Of a DNA stretch of 64,000 bases, positions 34,087 through 45,033 are shown in pieces. The number at the start of each line of letters is the position of its first letter. Position 1 is the first letter of the stretch. Both the position numbers and the translations under genes were made by a program. The notes beneath the pieces are model-generated. The model did no database searches. It was given only the letters and a program-made list of their open reading frames with translations, and had not been told where the DNA came from. This DNA is from Nageia nagi (taxonomy: Eukaryota; Pinophyta), in the NCBI GenBank assembly GCA_050084985.1, contig JBITNC010000002.1:25668001-25732000 (forward strand), in the 5' to 3' direction.

Positions 34087-35690
34087 ATGTACAATACACA
34101 CATAATGGCTTGTAAACATAGTTTTATGGTCTATAATGATTGCATGATATGGAAAAAATTAGTTTTCAGAGAAAACCCCTAAGACTATTGAGGGACCACT
34201 AAACTTGATTCCAAAATACTCATAAAATATTAATTGGGTGTGTGGAAGTGTCTATATTGCGCTTGTAATTCAAATATTTGGGTTTCGAATGCCTTGATAG
34301 AAATGTACATAAAATATGAAAGAATACACAAGGCTTGAGAATTATTTGATAAGATGCATGATGTAAATACAATTTCATGGTTTGCAATGATTACATAATT
34401 TACACAAAATAGGTTTTTAGATAAAATCCCTATGAGTATTGATGTACCATTGAACTTCATTATTAAAATACTCATAAAACCTTAATTGGGTGTTTGGAAG
34501 TGTCTACATGGTGGTTGTAATTCAAATCTTTGGGTTTTGAATGCCTTGATAGACATGTATACAAAATGTGGAAGAATATACAAGGCTCAAGAATTGTTTG
34601 ACAAGATGCATGATGCAAACATAATTTCATGGTTTGCAATGATTGCACGATATGTACAAAATGGGTTTTCAAAGAAAATCCCTAGGACTATCAAGGGACT
34701 ATTGAACTTCACTACCAAAATACTCATAAAACTTGAATTTGGTGTATGGACGAGTTCACATGGTGCTTGTAATTTGAATGTTTAGGTTTTGAATGTCTTC
34801 ATAGACATATATGAAAAATATGGAATATACAAGGATTGAAAATTATTTGACAAGATGCATGATGTAAACACAATTTTATGGTCTATAATTATTGCATGAT
34901 ATGCACAAAACGGGTTTTTAGAAAAAATCCCTAATACTATCAAGGGACCATATAACTTCACTACCAAAATACTCATAAAATTTGAATTGGATGTATGGAA
35001 GTGTCTGCATAGTGCTTGTAATTTGAATGTTTGGGTTTTGAATGTCTTGATAGTTATGTATGCAAAATATGGAAGAATACACAAGGCTTGAGAATTATTT
35101 GATAATATGCATGATGTAAACACAGTTTCATGGTCTATAAAGATTGCATGATATGCATAAAATGGGATTTCAAAGAAAATCCCTAAGACTATCGAGGGAC
35201 CATTGAACTTCACTACCAAAATACTTATAAAATCTGAACAAGGTGTTTGGAAGTATCTAAATGGTGATTGTAATTTGAATGTTCGAGGTTTTAATGCCTT
35301 GATAGATATGTACATCGAATGTGGAAGAATACATAAGGCCCAAGAATTATTTGATAAGATGCATGATGTAAATATAGTTTCATGGTCTGCAATGATTGCA
35401 CAATATGCATAAAATGGGTTTTAAGAGAAAATCCCTAAGACTATTAAGGGGCCATTGAACTTCATTGCCAAAATACTTAAAAAATTTGAATTGGGTGTGA
35501 ATGTGTCTATATGGTGCTTGTAATTTGAATGTTTAGGCTTTGAATGCCCTAATATACATGTACGCAAAATGTGGAAGAATACACAAGATCTGAGAATTGA
35601 TTGATAAGATGCATGATTCCAACATAGTTTCATGGTCTACAATGCTCCCAACATATGCAAAAAATAAATTTTCAAAAAATGACCTAAGAT
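34087..35690 (+). pseudogene. tandem array of 252-bp PPR-derived modules
   Basis: Module starts are at 34233, 34485, 34737, 34986, 35238 and 35490 (252-bp steps, one of 249), after a partial module from 34087. Each encodes a PPR segment of the PLS type, seen best in VLNALIDMYTKCGRIYKAQE followed by LFDKMHDANIISWFAMIARY and VQNGFSKKIPRT. The rest of the expected motif (KQMQ-x-G-x-PN...) is replaced by a short LNFTTKILIKLE-like linker shared by all modules. PPR proteins of this class bind organellar transcripts for editing or splicing. Normal PLS triplets are about 100 residues, but this unit is exactly 84 codons, so a shortened module was copied at DNA level. Stops in most copies and no start or C-terminal domain make it a pseudogene. 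Confidence 0.75.
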
Positions 35691-35744
35691 ATGTATGCAA
35701 AATATGGAAGAATGTACCTCATCCTTTTGTTGCTAATCCTTGTC

Positions 35745-35850
35745 GAAGATATTCTCTCCTTTCCTTTACCTTGCCTTTGCTACCAAGCCTCTCCTCCTCT
35801 CATCTCCTCTTTGGCTCCTCTCCTCTCTTCTCTTCTCTCCTCTCAATTTT
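35745..35850 (+). repeat. CT-rich tract
   Basis: A pyrimidine-rich stretch with repeated ctcctctc and tcttctctcc. It is simple sequence at the right end of the PPR array. Confidence 0.6.
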
Positions 35851-36049
35851 TGAGACAATCCTATGTATACATCATCAAAAATAAAATAACTTGCGTAAGA
35901 TTAATCATGTACAAACTTTTTTTAATGTTGTTTGGGTGAGATGGAGGGGCAATTTCTTCCTACCACCTTATGATTTATGATGGAGGGTTAAAAATTCCCC
36001 ATAAAACCCACCACCAAAACCACATATAGTGGTAACTTACACCTGCCTC

Positions 36050-36760
36050 CTCAAATCAAATTGGCCACCACCAAAGGCCTTTTTTGGTATATTATGTATC
36101 TCGTATCTACCCAACCTAATATAATATTTGCAGTCAATCTAGTAACCATATCATATATCCTCCTCATGAATCCCATTGGAAAGTAATCAAAAGGATACTT
36201 TAGTATATATCCAACACCAAAGCTTTTTTTACTATGGTATAAGTCTATTGACTCTAAGAATCTAGAGGCATATAAATATGTTGATTGGGATGGAAGTCTA
36301 GATAACAAGAAGAGCAACTCAAGGTGTGCCTTATTCTTTAGCAAATTCCTCATCTCATGGAGCAACAAGTAGAAAAAACCAATTTCTCTTTTCACTATAA
36401 AAGAAGAACATATGGCTACCTCCTCTGCTTGCACATAAGCCATTTGGATGGCTTAGTTCTTTAAATATTTGAGTATGGAACTTCCCAGCCTATTCCCATC
36501 CACTGTGATAATACCAATACTATTCAAATGATCAAGAATCCAATTTTTCACAACAAGAGTAAGCACATGGATATCCAACACCATTTTATGAAATACTTGG
36601 TGAATGATGGATTATTTGAATTCAAGGTTTTTCCTACCAACGATAAACTAGAAAACATATTCATCAAAGCATTATTGAAGGATCTATTCCTTAGTCTTCG
36701 AATCATATTAGAATTCAACCCATTCGTATTAAGGGATATTATGGAAGAATTTAATATTTT
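36050..36760 (+). pseudogene. Ty1/copia RNase H remnant
   Basis: Plus-strand frames read TQPNIIFAVNLVT (TRPDIxFAVNxVS), then YKYVDWDGSLDNKKSNSRC (the yxDADWAGD..DRKSTSG block), ISWSNK (WsSKKQ), LFTIKEEHMATSSACTAIWM-like text with a stop (LSSAEAEYxA...aiWL) and an end reading FIKALLKDLFLSLRIILEFN (DIFTKxL...F..LR..LG). Catalytic positions are partly changed. It is not attached to other copia parts. Its minus strand has a long shadow frame (36051-36443) without meaning. Confidence 0.75.
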
Positions 36761-37384
36761 GGTTTGAATTCCCATTTTGGTTACATCTTTTGTGCATTCC
36801 TAACTCCTCCAACCACTATTATGTGATGGATTAACTCTTCACTTACAAACATTTATTCCCTTTGCATGCATGTAGTTGATATCTTAATGCTCATAATTTG
36901 ATAAGATTTTCCTTAGATGCATAGATATGGATGCCCATTTCTTTATGATAGATTTCATTTATATTTTCCTAATTCTCTGAGTAGACTATGATCCGTTAAA
37001 TCTTTAGGAGTCTCAAACACTCCATTTTTTCCTTTATATAAATAGAACTTCATTTTCTTTTTTAAGTAATAAAGAAGATATTATTGTAATGTATGCTACC
37101 ATTTTCAAGAATCATAATAGAAAATATTTTATTTTCTTTGCAAATGTTTATTTTCATTTTCTTTATGTGGCTAAGTGATTATGTATGACTTAGCATCTTC
37201 ATGCAAGCATCTTAAAGTTGGTTTGAGGTATTTCTTATCGTTAAGTCTACACTTTAGCTTATGGGTATTAATCAAATTCTTATTTTATGCTTTTAGTAGT
37301 GAGATATCTTAGTTTGCATTCTTGGTGCCCTTTTTAAGGTCTTAGACAAGATTGAATGCTTAAGTATTCGACTTAGCTCTTAAA
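36761..37384. other. no gene; probably part of the adjoining repeat
   Basis: AT-rich. Its right part runs smoothly into the repeat at 37385 and may be its continuation. Confidence 0.3.
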
Positions 37385-38760
37385 CCTCACGATTTTCCTT
37401 ATTGTAATCATGTCCAAACCAGATTTTCCTTCTTGCACTTATTTGAATATATTTTAAGGCCCTTCAAAGCATTGTTGGACCTCCATCTTTAAGATAGAAT
37501 GTGTTCAAACTTCCTGGGAGCTTTTCTTACTCACTAGACACATTTTGGTGCTTTATCATGTTGTGCTTACTGTGTCATACCTTGTAAAATCTTATTACAC
37601 CATGTTTATACTTTTGCTAACATCATCACTCTTGCCATATGACATTCAATGTTGTTCTCGCCTTACTGTGTCACTCTTGAGCTTTTTCTTATATCACACC
37701 TCTTACTGCTCAACACTTAAGTCTTTGTATTGCCTTCTCATGTTATGCTGATATCATCTATCATGTCACCTAACACTTAGCTCCTCATCCTTGTGATTTT
37801 CCTTATTGGAATTATGTCCAAACTAGATTTCCCTTCTTGCACTTATTTAAATATATTTTCAAGCCCTTTAGAGCATTGATGGACCTCCATCTTCAAGATA
37901 GAATATGTTTCAAGCTTCTCAGGAGCTTTGCTTGCTCATCATATGTATTTTGATGCTTTATCGTGTCATGTTTGCCATGTCATGCCCTACCTTGTAGTGC
38001 CTTACAAAGCCTTGCCATACCTTACAAAGCCATGTCATACCTTATTCATACTTTTGTTGATATTAAATTGCTCTTACCATGTAGCATTTCATGTTGTTCT
38101 CACCTTGCCACGTTGCTCTCGAGATTTTTCTTATATTATCACTCTTGCTAACTTGCACTTAAGCATTTATCGTACCTTCCTGCACCATGTTGACATCATC
38201 TTTCTTATCGCTTGATACTTAGTGCATTTCTTATTGTGTCATGCTCCAACAATCCTGTTGTAGATATCATTGATGTCATCATGCAACACTCAATTTCTCG
38301 TGTCTTTACCAAACTTCTATAGGCCTAAAGATGATGCCATTACCTTCAAAGTGTTGGATTACACATTATTTTCTTATGACACACTAGGACAACACCTTGA
38401 CCAACATCATCCTTGCAAAAGCGTAACATTGCCCTATTTCCTCCTAGCACCATATTGTAGCTCCCTTTCTGCTGATATCATCATCTCAAAAGTGCGACAT
38501 TTCGCCTTCGCCTTATCTTGCATCATGGCAAAGCTTTTGTTGCATCATCAGCCTCAAAGTGTGGCAATACGACTTTTGCATTGTTCTTGATCGTGATAAC
38601 TCCATTCTTCCATACAATGACTGTTTGATTGTAGCTAGCTCCTTATTTGACCATGACTACTTCAGATTTGACCATGACTACTTCATATTTGACAGTGACA
38701 ATTCTTTTATTGACTACAACTTCTCAAATTCTTCACAAACATCATCATATTATGTTTGAT
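37385..38760 (-). repeat. right copy of the unnamed repeat, with a 404-bp internal tandem duplication
   Basis: The reverse complement matches 33430-34080 along its length. In addition, gattttccttattg..atgtcc followed by agattt(c)ccttcttgcac occurs at 37391 and again at 37795, a 404-bp tandem duplication. Repeated short phrases (accttacaaagc, tgaccatgactactt) show further local duplication. Frames on the plus strand here (37928-38215, 38270-38590) do not resemble proteins. Confidence 0.6.
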
Positions 38761-39340
38761 TAGGATACAAAAAATTTATTTTAATAATTTATTTTCATTG
38801 AATGGGTTTAAGTGATTATAATCACTTTTCTTTGAAAGTATTCTTATTTTTATTGAAATATATTTAAATTTGTAAACTCTTCAATAATTTCCTTTATTTA
38901 AAAAACAATTATTTACATACTTAATTGATACATACTTCTAAAAAACCTTTTATAGATCATACAAACCAATAAATTTAAAAGGCTATCTATTATATATATT
39001 TAATTAAATATGATATATTTGATTGAAAGGATTACACTATGTTTTAGAATTGAAATATAAAGTACTAAACTCTTACTAATAGTTTAAATGAAATTTTATT
39101 AACTCTTCAAACGTGATCTCCAATGTGTAGAATTTTTTTGGGAGGTGAAGTAACTCAATTAATCGATGGTATGTCTCTCATTATGGGAACATTTGGAAAC
39201 TGTAGCTCTGCAGTTGCAGATGCTTCATGACACATTGATTTTGATTGCCAATGTCTTCAACCAATCCTGGATGGGATCATGTGACCATGAAGTCATCGTG
39301 AATTTGTGCAGGATCTTGGGAGGCGATTCTTGCATTGTAC
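38761..39340. other. AT-rich, then an unassigned stretch
   Basis: No domain was seen. The right end adjoins a minus-strand primer-site-like sequence. Confidence 0.3.
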
Positions 39341-39341
39341 A

Positions 39342-39353
39342 GCTCTGATGCCA
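39342..39353 (-). other. copia-type primer-binding-site-like sequence
   Basis: The minus strand reads TGGCATCAGAGC, one change from the usual TGGTATCAGAGC (initiator tRNA-Met). An LTR would lie to the right of 39353 on this strand, but its limits are not clear and no Gag is recognisable to the left. Confidence 0.35.
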
Positions 39354-40240
39354 TTTAGAAAGAGGCATTAAGTGTGCAGTCAAGGATCTTATCTCTTGGT
39401 TTCTCCCTTCTGTTACCCACTCATTTTTGTTCAACCATTGAGCAGACAATCCCATGCTCTGCCGGAGATACTCTACTGAAAACAGTCCTGTTGTAAGATT
39501 TGTATAGATTCTCCGTCCTAGGCTATTATGTAATCAATCCCTTTCACCCACTCTTTGCTACACTATCTAGATGGTGGTACATTTACCTATCAGAGACCTA
39601 AGAAAATCCAAATCCAAATACCAAATACCAATTACATCCGAATCCCAATTAGGAAGATATATTCTAATCCCAATTATGGCAAGTCCTAGAACTCTGCAAG
39701 ATATTCAAGGTGAGTCATGTACTGAAAACTTGTGGGTTCTTCGAGGCTATAATTCACCACATGTAACTATGATGCAAGCTGCGTTTAATTTACCTAACCT
39801 TTCATATGTAAGATCGTTTTCAGGGCTGGTTATAGGTCACAACAGTAGGACCCTTAGCACTGGCGCTGTAGACTGTCATATAGAAGACCAAAGGTGATGG
39901 GATTGGAAGATGTGAAGGACGTATGATGGAACCTTGCGAGCTGTATTGGGTCCTTCCGTGAAGCACATGCCACCTACTAGTAGGGAAGTACTCGTCTGCG
40001 TCTCAACACATGATAGTTGTTGATTCCTATTCGGGACTAGATAATATTAGGAGTAGAGCAAAAGATATTAGCGGTGGCCCATCAGTACCTATTATTTGAT
40101 GTTCACATGGGCATTATGCCTGCTGAAATTCATTGTACGCCATATACTCTACCGTTGCAGGATTTTTTTACGTTATCTGTATTGTGTACTGTCATTGCAA
40201 TTTAGATAAACTTTCTTCCTTAATATCCCGCCGGTTCTAC
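39354..40240. other. upstream region of the intact gene
   Basis: Moderate GC. A frame of 108 codons at 39571-39897 (+) matches nothing I know. Part may be LTR sequence and part promoter of the gene at 40313. Nothing firm can be said. Confidence 0.3.
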
Positions 40241-40247
40241 TATAAAG
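40241..40247 (+). promoter_or_regulatory. TATA box of the gene at 40313
   Basis: TATAAAGG within ctactataaaggcaac lies 72 bp upstream of the chosen ATG, which predicts a start site near 40271-40275 and a short leader of about 40 nt. Confidence 0.5.
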
Positions 40248-40312
40248 GCAACGGCTGGTGATGGAATGGTGAAAGCAGGAAAGTGGACTGGAACGAAGTT
40301 GATAAAGCCGTC

Positions 40313-41230
40313 ATGGGTTGCCCTGATTTTGGAGGAACCTGCATTGCAAATTATGGAAACCATACTTCTGCTTTTGCATCAAAGTTTGAAGAGATCATGT
40401 CTAAATACAGGCCTATTGCTCCAAAACCCACGAGTGTAAGTCAAAACCTTCATAACTGTAGTTCTAATTCTGATTATGCAAGTCTTTTGGATTCTAGTTC
40501 AAGATTCGGCAAGGGAAATCATGGTGCTGAAAGTGGTCGGCCAAGTAGAACTAGGAGGAGGGGCTTAGATTGTTGTGTTAGCCCTTCATCCAGGGGCCAA
40601 AAGAGAGCAAGGGGCCTTAACACAACTAGTGACTTACTCTCTGAGAAAAGTCATAGCGGTGGGATTGAGTCAGGACGTATAAGAGCTGATAGATCCAAGA
40701 TTTCCTCTTTCTTTAATGGGTCTTTCATGGTAGACAGATTGATCTTCAACAAGGATCCATATTTTATGGCAAATGAGGAATCCGGTGATTCACCTTCTTT
40801 TAGGACCATGTTAGATATAAAAAATGCTGGACTTGGAATATTTAACATAAATGGCATGATAAGTTCAGTTGGAGATGAGGGTGTACGGAATCATTCAGAT
40901 AGCATGGATGAAGTGTCTCTGCAAAGAATGCCAGAAGATAGCCAACATGGCTGTGGGTTTGCCAAATGTTTGGTTTTTCCCATTTTGGGTCAGATTCAGC
41001 AAGAGGAAAGCATAAGAGATAATCTGGTGACTCTTCCACTGCTCCCAGAGACACCACCCCTCAAGGACTCAGTTCTGGTCTCTCTTGCTACAAATTTATC
41101 TTCAATTGTTTCTTGCGGTGAGCACAAATCTAGTAATGATGCATCACATGATAAAGAGCAATTCCAATTAAGGCTTTTTGGTAGAGATTTAAACCCCAAA
41201 GAAGTTGGAAGTAGGGGTTTAAATCAGTAG
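40313..41230 (+). CDS. plant-specific protein of about 305 residues with NLS-like cluster (uncharacterised)
   Basis: The only long, uninterrupted, gene-like frame in the window. The frame is open from 40262, but the only candidate upstream start at 40283 is GTG, so the ATG at 40313 (MGCPDFGGTC...) is chosen; it ends at TAG 41228. Visible parts: KYRPIAPKP at residues 31-39; a basic cluster RPSRTRRRG...RGQKRARG at about 76-101 that looks like a bipartite nuclear localisation signal; Ser-rich stretches around 50-65; VTLPLLPETPPLKDS in the last quarter; and FGRDLNPKE near the end. No enzyme motif, signal peptide or membrane span is seen. The RPIAPKP and TLPLLPETP phrases recall unnamed plant-specific, probably nuclear, proteins, but I cannot name the family. 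A TATA box precedes it. It may be the main exon of a larger gene, since agcag just upstream could be a splice acceptor. Confidence 0.7.
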   Translation: MGCPDFGGTCIANYGNHTSAFASKFEEIMSKYRPIAPKPTSVSQNLHNCSSNSDYASLLDSSSRFGKGNHGAESGRPSRTRRRGLDCCVSPSSRGQKRARGLNTTSDLLSEKSHSGGIESGRIRADRSKISSFFNGSFMVDRLIFNKDPYFMANEESGDSPSFRTMLDIKNAGLGIFNINGMISSVGDEGVRNHSDSMDEVSLQRMPEDSQHGCGFAKCLVFPILGQIQQEESIRDNLVTLPLLPETPPLKDSVLVSLATNLSSIVSCGEHKSSNDASHDKEQFQLRLFGRDLNPKEVGSRGLNQ

Positions 41231-41333
41231 CAAGGAGAACACCAACGCACAACATTTCTGTTACTTGTCTAGCGCTCAATCCCAAAAACATTTCACCAAA
41301 TATTTTACGTAACAGGTCAGGTTATAGCATGTA

Positions 41334-41471
41334 CAAATTTGTAATATTCTCTATGGTGCATCATTGACTAGGATTTCACTTCAAATTCAGCTACACTAGT
41401 TTCAAATTTGTAATATTCTCTATGGTGCATCATTGACTAGGATTTCACTTCAAATTCAGCTACACTAGTTA
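41334..41471 (+). repeat. two near-identical 69-bp tandem copies
   Basis: caaatttgtaatattctcta begins at 41334 and again at 41403. The copies look identical over almost their full length, so the duplication is recent. It lies 100-240 bp after the stop of the intact gene and is probably in its 3' untranslated region. Confidence 0.85.
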
Positions 41472-42885
41472 TTAGTATCCATTATATAATATGCTGTCCA
41501 AGATTAATAGACTTGTAATTTGCTTTATCTCTTGCCTTGTTAATACGGATGCTCTGGGATTATAGTTGGCTTTCGATCTTCTAAACATGAGACAAAATTA
41601 TATTATCTGGTTTTGGTATAGCAACAATATACTGCTACCCAAATCGAAATTTTAAAATGTGGAGGGAAAATTTTGAAGTTCATTACTAACCTGAAACAAA
41701 GTTCAGTGGGGAGTAAGAGCAGTTGCTTCATGCTAAGACCGCAAGTAGACAAATAAAATTTATACATAAATCCTAATGTTCTAAGGCAACATAAATCCTA
41801 ATCCAATATTTCTACATGAACTATCCTTTCTAAGCTATGTGTGATTTCTAATGACTCTTAAATTTTGTCAAATAATGAGGTCGAGGTTAAATGATGTGAT
41901 CTCAATGGAGTAACTTGTGGTGATTATATCCAGTGAGAAATAACAAATGTTAAATGATATAACTGCAATTGAGAAATATCTGATCATTAAATTTAGCAGC
42001 CTGAAGAATTCCAAAGAAGCGTTTTCAGTTGTGGGGCAATGATTTTTAAATTTTGGTCAAGTGTTCCAAGTAAGAAACTCTCAGGAATCAAATGAATGCA
42101 GAACATTTGGGTAACAAGATTACGTACTGTTCGAATTTTCTTTAGGGTGTAGTAATTTTTCTTCTCTCGACTCGGCAACTAATTCGACCCGGTGAAGAGA
42201 TCGAGAGGTGATTCCTGAATATGTTTTTACATACCGAGAGCATTTTGGATGGCATCAGCCAAGCTCTATAGGCTAGTTTGGAAATGAAGTGACAAGTCCT
42301 ATTCAGGATTGAAATTTGACACCTGAATTGAACGTAAAAGCTTTTTTTACAACTATTTTTTTAGGAGTTGTTTAGAGGAAATTTTCCTCCTCCAATAATT
42401 TGATAATTGTGTGTGGTTTTGGTTTTTGATATTATAATATATTGATCAGAAATTTTTTTGGGTTTATCTGTTTTGGGTGAGAATTTAGTATATTTATGAA
42501 ATTAATTTGTTAGATTTTATATTTCAAAAAAATTTGGTTGTAAATTTGTGAAGTTAATTACATATTAGTTTCACGAATATGTGCACTAATTTTTTTATAT
42601 TTGTATTTTTGTTAAAATATTAAATCATATTTGCAAAAATATTATAACTTATTAGTTTCACAAATATGTAAAATGTAAAAAAGTTCTAATACATATTCAC
42701 AAAACTAATACTTCACCACATATTTGTGATGTTAAAAACTCCATATTAGTTTTGTGAATCTGCAAACTAAACTAAAAAAAAGATCATGCTTTTCAAGACC
42801 ACTAACTTCTACTATGTATCATTAATGCAAGCAAGTAGGCTGGTTTGAAACCACACAAAACTCGAAAACCTTAGTTCATTCTCTC
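41472..42885. other. intergenic, no gene
   Basis: AT-rich. Around 42540-42770 short inverted phrases (attagtttcacaaatatg, catattcacaaaactaat) occur several times in both directions, which could form hairpins. No transposon ends were defined. Confidence 0.35.
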
Positions 42886-43350
42886 ATTTCACTCAATCGA
42901 CATCAAAACCCCAATCAACTAGAGCACTAAAGAACCTGCAAAAGTATCTCTTGCAACATATTTCCCTAGCTATTAAAGTAAATGATGAAAACCTATTTTT
43001 AATTGTATTTGGATGGTTTATAGTCGATGAAATTGCATTTGCACCATGCATCGTTTCAAATATTTCTACGATATTTTGCATACATGTATACCAAGACAAA
43101 CACAACAAAAACATTATATGAAAATCCATTTTCAAGATGTCCATATGTTTTTCAAGAGATCTCGTGATAAATAAATTATGAGCCTCATGTAGTCTTTGAA
43201 ATTTTGCATATATGTCTACCAGGGCACTCACAACAACAACATTAAATGAAAACCCATTTTGAACCACTATTTCATCCATGAAAACCCATTTCATGCATAT
43301 CCTACGACTATTATAGTCCATGAAACTGCATCTTGATGAGGAATACATTT
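42886..43350 (-). pseudogene. PPR gene fragment
   Basis: Minus-strand frame with NGFSFNVVVVSALVDIYAKF, then QRLHEAHNLF and EIFETMHGANAISS. It has the PPR helix pattern N-V-V-V-x-x-ALVDMYAKxxRLxEAxxLF and (L)F-x-x-M-x-x-xNAIS(W). There is no start, and the motifs are spaced irregularly. It is the first of several minus-strand PPR pieces up to 47090 that look like parts of one gene broken by duplications and insertions. Confidence 0.6.
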
Positions 43351-43609
43351 TTTTTATAAGAAACTCATTTATGTTGTGTCTCGATGAAAAACATGTTCTT
43401 CCTTTAATAGAGCAATGTTCGTGTTAAATACTTTTTACAAAATTATCATCATTACTTGAAGCATTTTAATTTTTTTGTCATTTAGAAATGTTATTTTTTT
43501 ATAACAAACTTATTTTTTTTTATGTGCTTGGTGAGCAAACCAAATTTGCCTGAATTATGTAAAAAAAATGATGTTAGAAACCTTTATATATTTTTTTTAC
43601 ATGAATAAT

Positions 43610-44060
43610 TTATGGATCTTTTGTATTCTTCGAAACTTTGAATACATATCTACCAGGGCACTCACAACAACAACATTTGATGAAAACCCATTCCATGAAA
43701 TTGTATTTTCATCATGCATCTTATCAAATAATTCTTTAGCCTTCTATATACTTTCACATTTCTCATGGCAATCACAACAACAACATTCGATGAAAACTCA
43801 CTTTCAACTACTCTTTGATGGATGTCAATACCTTCTTCTAAATTTCCCATGTCAAGCAATTTATGGGTGTTCTTTATTCTTTGAAAATTTACATACATAT
43901 CTACAAGGGAATCACAACACAAACATACGATGAAAACCCATTTTCAACTACTCTTTGATAGATAATTTTATGCATGTCCTGTGATCATTGTAGTCCATGA
44001 AACTACATTTTGATGATAATTTTTTTATATGAAACTCATTTATGCTATGTCTTGTGAAAA
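43610..44060 (-). pseudogene. PPR fragment (copy 1)
   Basis: Minus-strand frames show SLVDMYVNFQRIKNTHKL, then LEEGIDIHQRVVESEFSSN and VVVVIAMRNVKVY. These are a PPR (LVDMYxKxxRIxxAxKLFD) and the GxxxEGxxIHxxVVxxxFxxNVVVxxAL pattern typical of plant PLS-class proteins. Stops and shifts occur; there is no complete motif series. Confidence 0.6.
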
Positions 44061-44102
44061 ATATGTTGATCCTTTTATAGAGTAATGTTCATAATATAAA
44101 TG

Positions 44103-44105
44103 CAT

Positions 44106-44160
<55 letters not shown>
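44103..44160. repeat. (AC)n microsatellite
   Basis: An almost pure run of about 28 AC repeats; expanded relative to the second copy of the duplication. Confidence 0.9.
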
Positions 44161-44161
<1 letters not shown>

Positions 44162-44266
44162 CTTCATTCTTTGCAATAGATGCTTTCTATAATGGAGGTT
44201 AAGGATTTATATGTATATATAAATGGAGGTTATAAAAACTATAAAAATGACATGTATATGTATATG

Positions 44267-44308
44267 CACGCACGCGCGCGCACACCACACACACACACAC
44301 ACACACAA

Positions 44309-44365
<57 letters not shown>

Positions 44366-44381
44366 ATATATATATATATAA
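44267..44381. repeat. (GC/AC)n then (AC)n and (AT)n microsatellite
   Basis: gcacgcacgcgcgcgcacac passes into a long AC run with two small breaks and then (AT)n. Alternating purine-pyrimidine of this length can take the Z form. The long frame reading HTHTHT is an artefact of this repeat. Confidence 0.9.
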
Positions 44382-44774
44382 CCTCCATTATTTGCACCAG
44401 ATGCTTTCTACAATATTCTCTTCACAAGCATTAAAAAACTTTCTCCCTAAGGGTCAATTTACTCTTTTTAACTTATTTGAAACATATATCTTGTAAAATA
44501 ATTCCCAATGCTTATGTATTATTCTATATTTTGCAAACAACTATGTTTACAATATCTGTCTTGTACCAAACCTTCAAGTATGTGATAACTATCACTCTGC
44601 AAATAAAATTAGGAGGTTTACTGATGGTTTTCTATTATTAAGATAGTAACATCTAAGGTAATTGTTATACTAACTTCTCATGTATTTACCTTGTCATGGT
44701 TGTTTTGTGTATTTTCTATATATTTTATAGATAGGTAACTATGATACTAAATTCTCACATTTCTGCCTTCTTAG

Positions 44775-44969
44775 ATGAACTATAATGATGACAAGGACTT
44801 CTATGAATATGAAATAGATATGCATGACATATACTGCAAATGGGAGCATAAATTTGTATTGTATGAAGAGAATGGAATCATTTGCAATTCAATCAAATTT
44901 GTGAAGAAAGAAATAAACAACATTCTACCACCATTTGTGAACATGAAGAGAAAAATAATAAGAAATTAG
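44775..44969 (+). CDS. 64-codon ORF, copy 1 (unknown)
   Basis: Starts MNYNDDKDFYEYEIDM and ends NMKRKIIRN before TAG. It begins directly after gccttcttag, which looks like a splice acceptor, so it may have been an exon. No domain is known to me; the first half is acidic and rich in Tyr, the end is basic. The copy at 46184-46375 has the same length with five amino-acid changes. By hand count there are 7 base changes, 2 silent and 5 not, which is what neutral drift would give, so there is no sign that selection keeps it. Confidence 0.3.
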   Translation: MNYNDDKDFYEYEIDMHDIYCKWEHKFVLYEENGIICNSIKFVKKEINNILPPFVNMKRKIIRN

Positions 44970-44996
44970 CCTTGTTGTTTCATGAGAACATGAAGA

Positions 44997-44998
<2 letters not shown>

Positions 44999-45031
<33 letters not shown>
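44999..45031. repeat. (AT)n microsatellite
   Basis: A pure run of about 16 AT pairs that is nearly absent from the second copy (atatatatctagg there). Confidence 0.85.

Positions 45032-45033
<2 letters not shown>

Noticed and set aside
34230-35633. Long minus-strand frames opposite the PPR modules
   Set aside because: They are antisense shadows of the 252-bp PPR modules; only the plus strand gives PPR motifs.
36051-36443. 130-codon minus-strand frame
   Set aside because: It is the shadow of the copia RNase H remnant, whose motifs are all on the plus strand.
40283-40312. Extension of the intact gene to 40283
   Set aside because: The codon at 40283 is GTG; the first in-frame ATG after the upstream stop at 40259 is at 40313.
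40651-41199. Minus-strand frames within the intact gene
   Set aside because: They overlap a better plus-strand gene with motifs and a TATA box and have none of their own.
44180-44434. HTHTHT-rich frame
   Set aside because: It is a translation of the (CA)n microsatellite.
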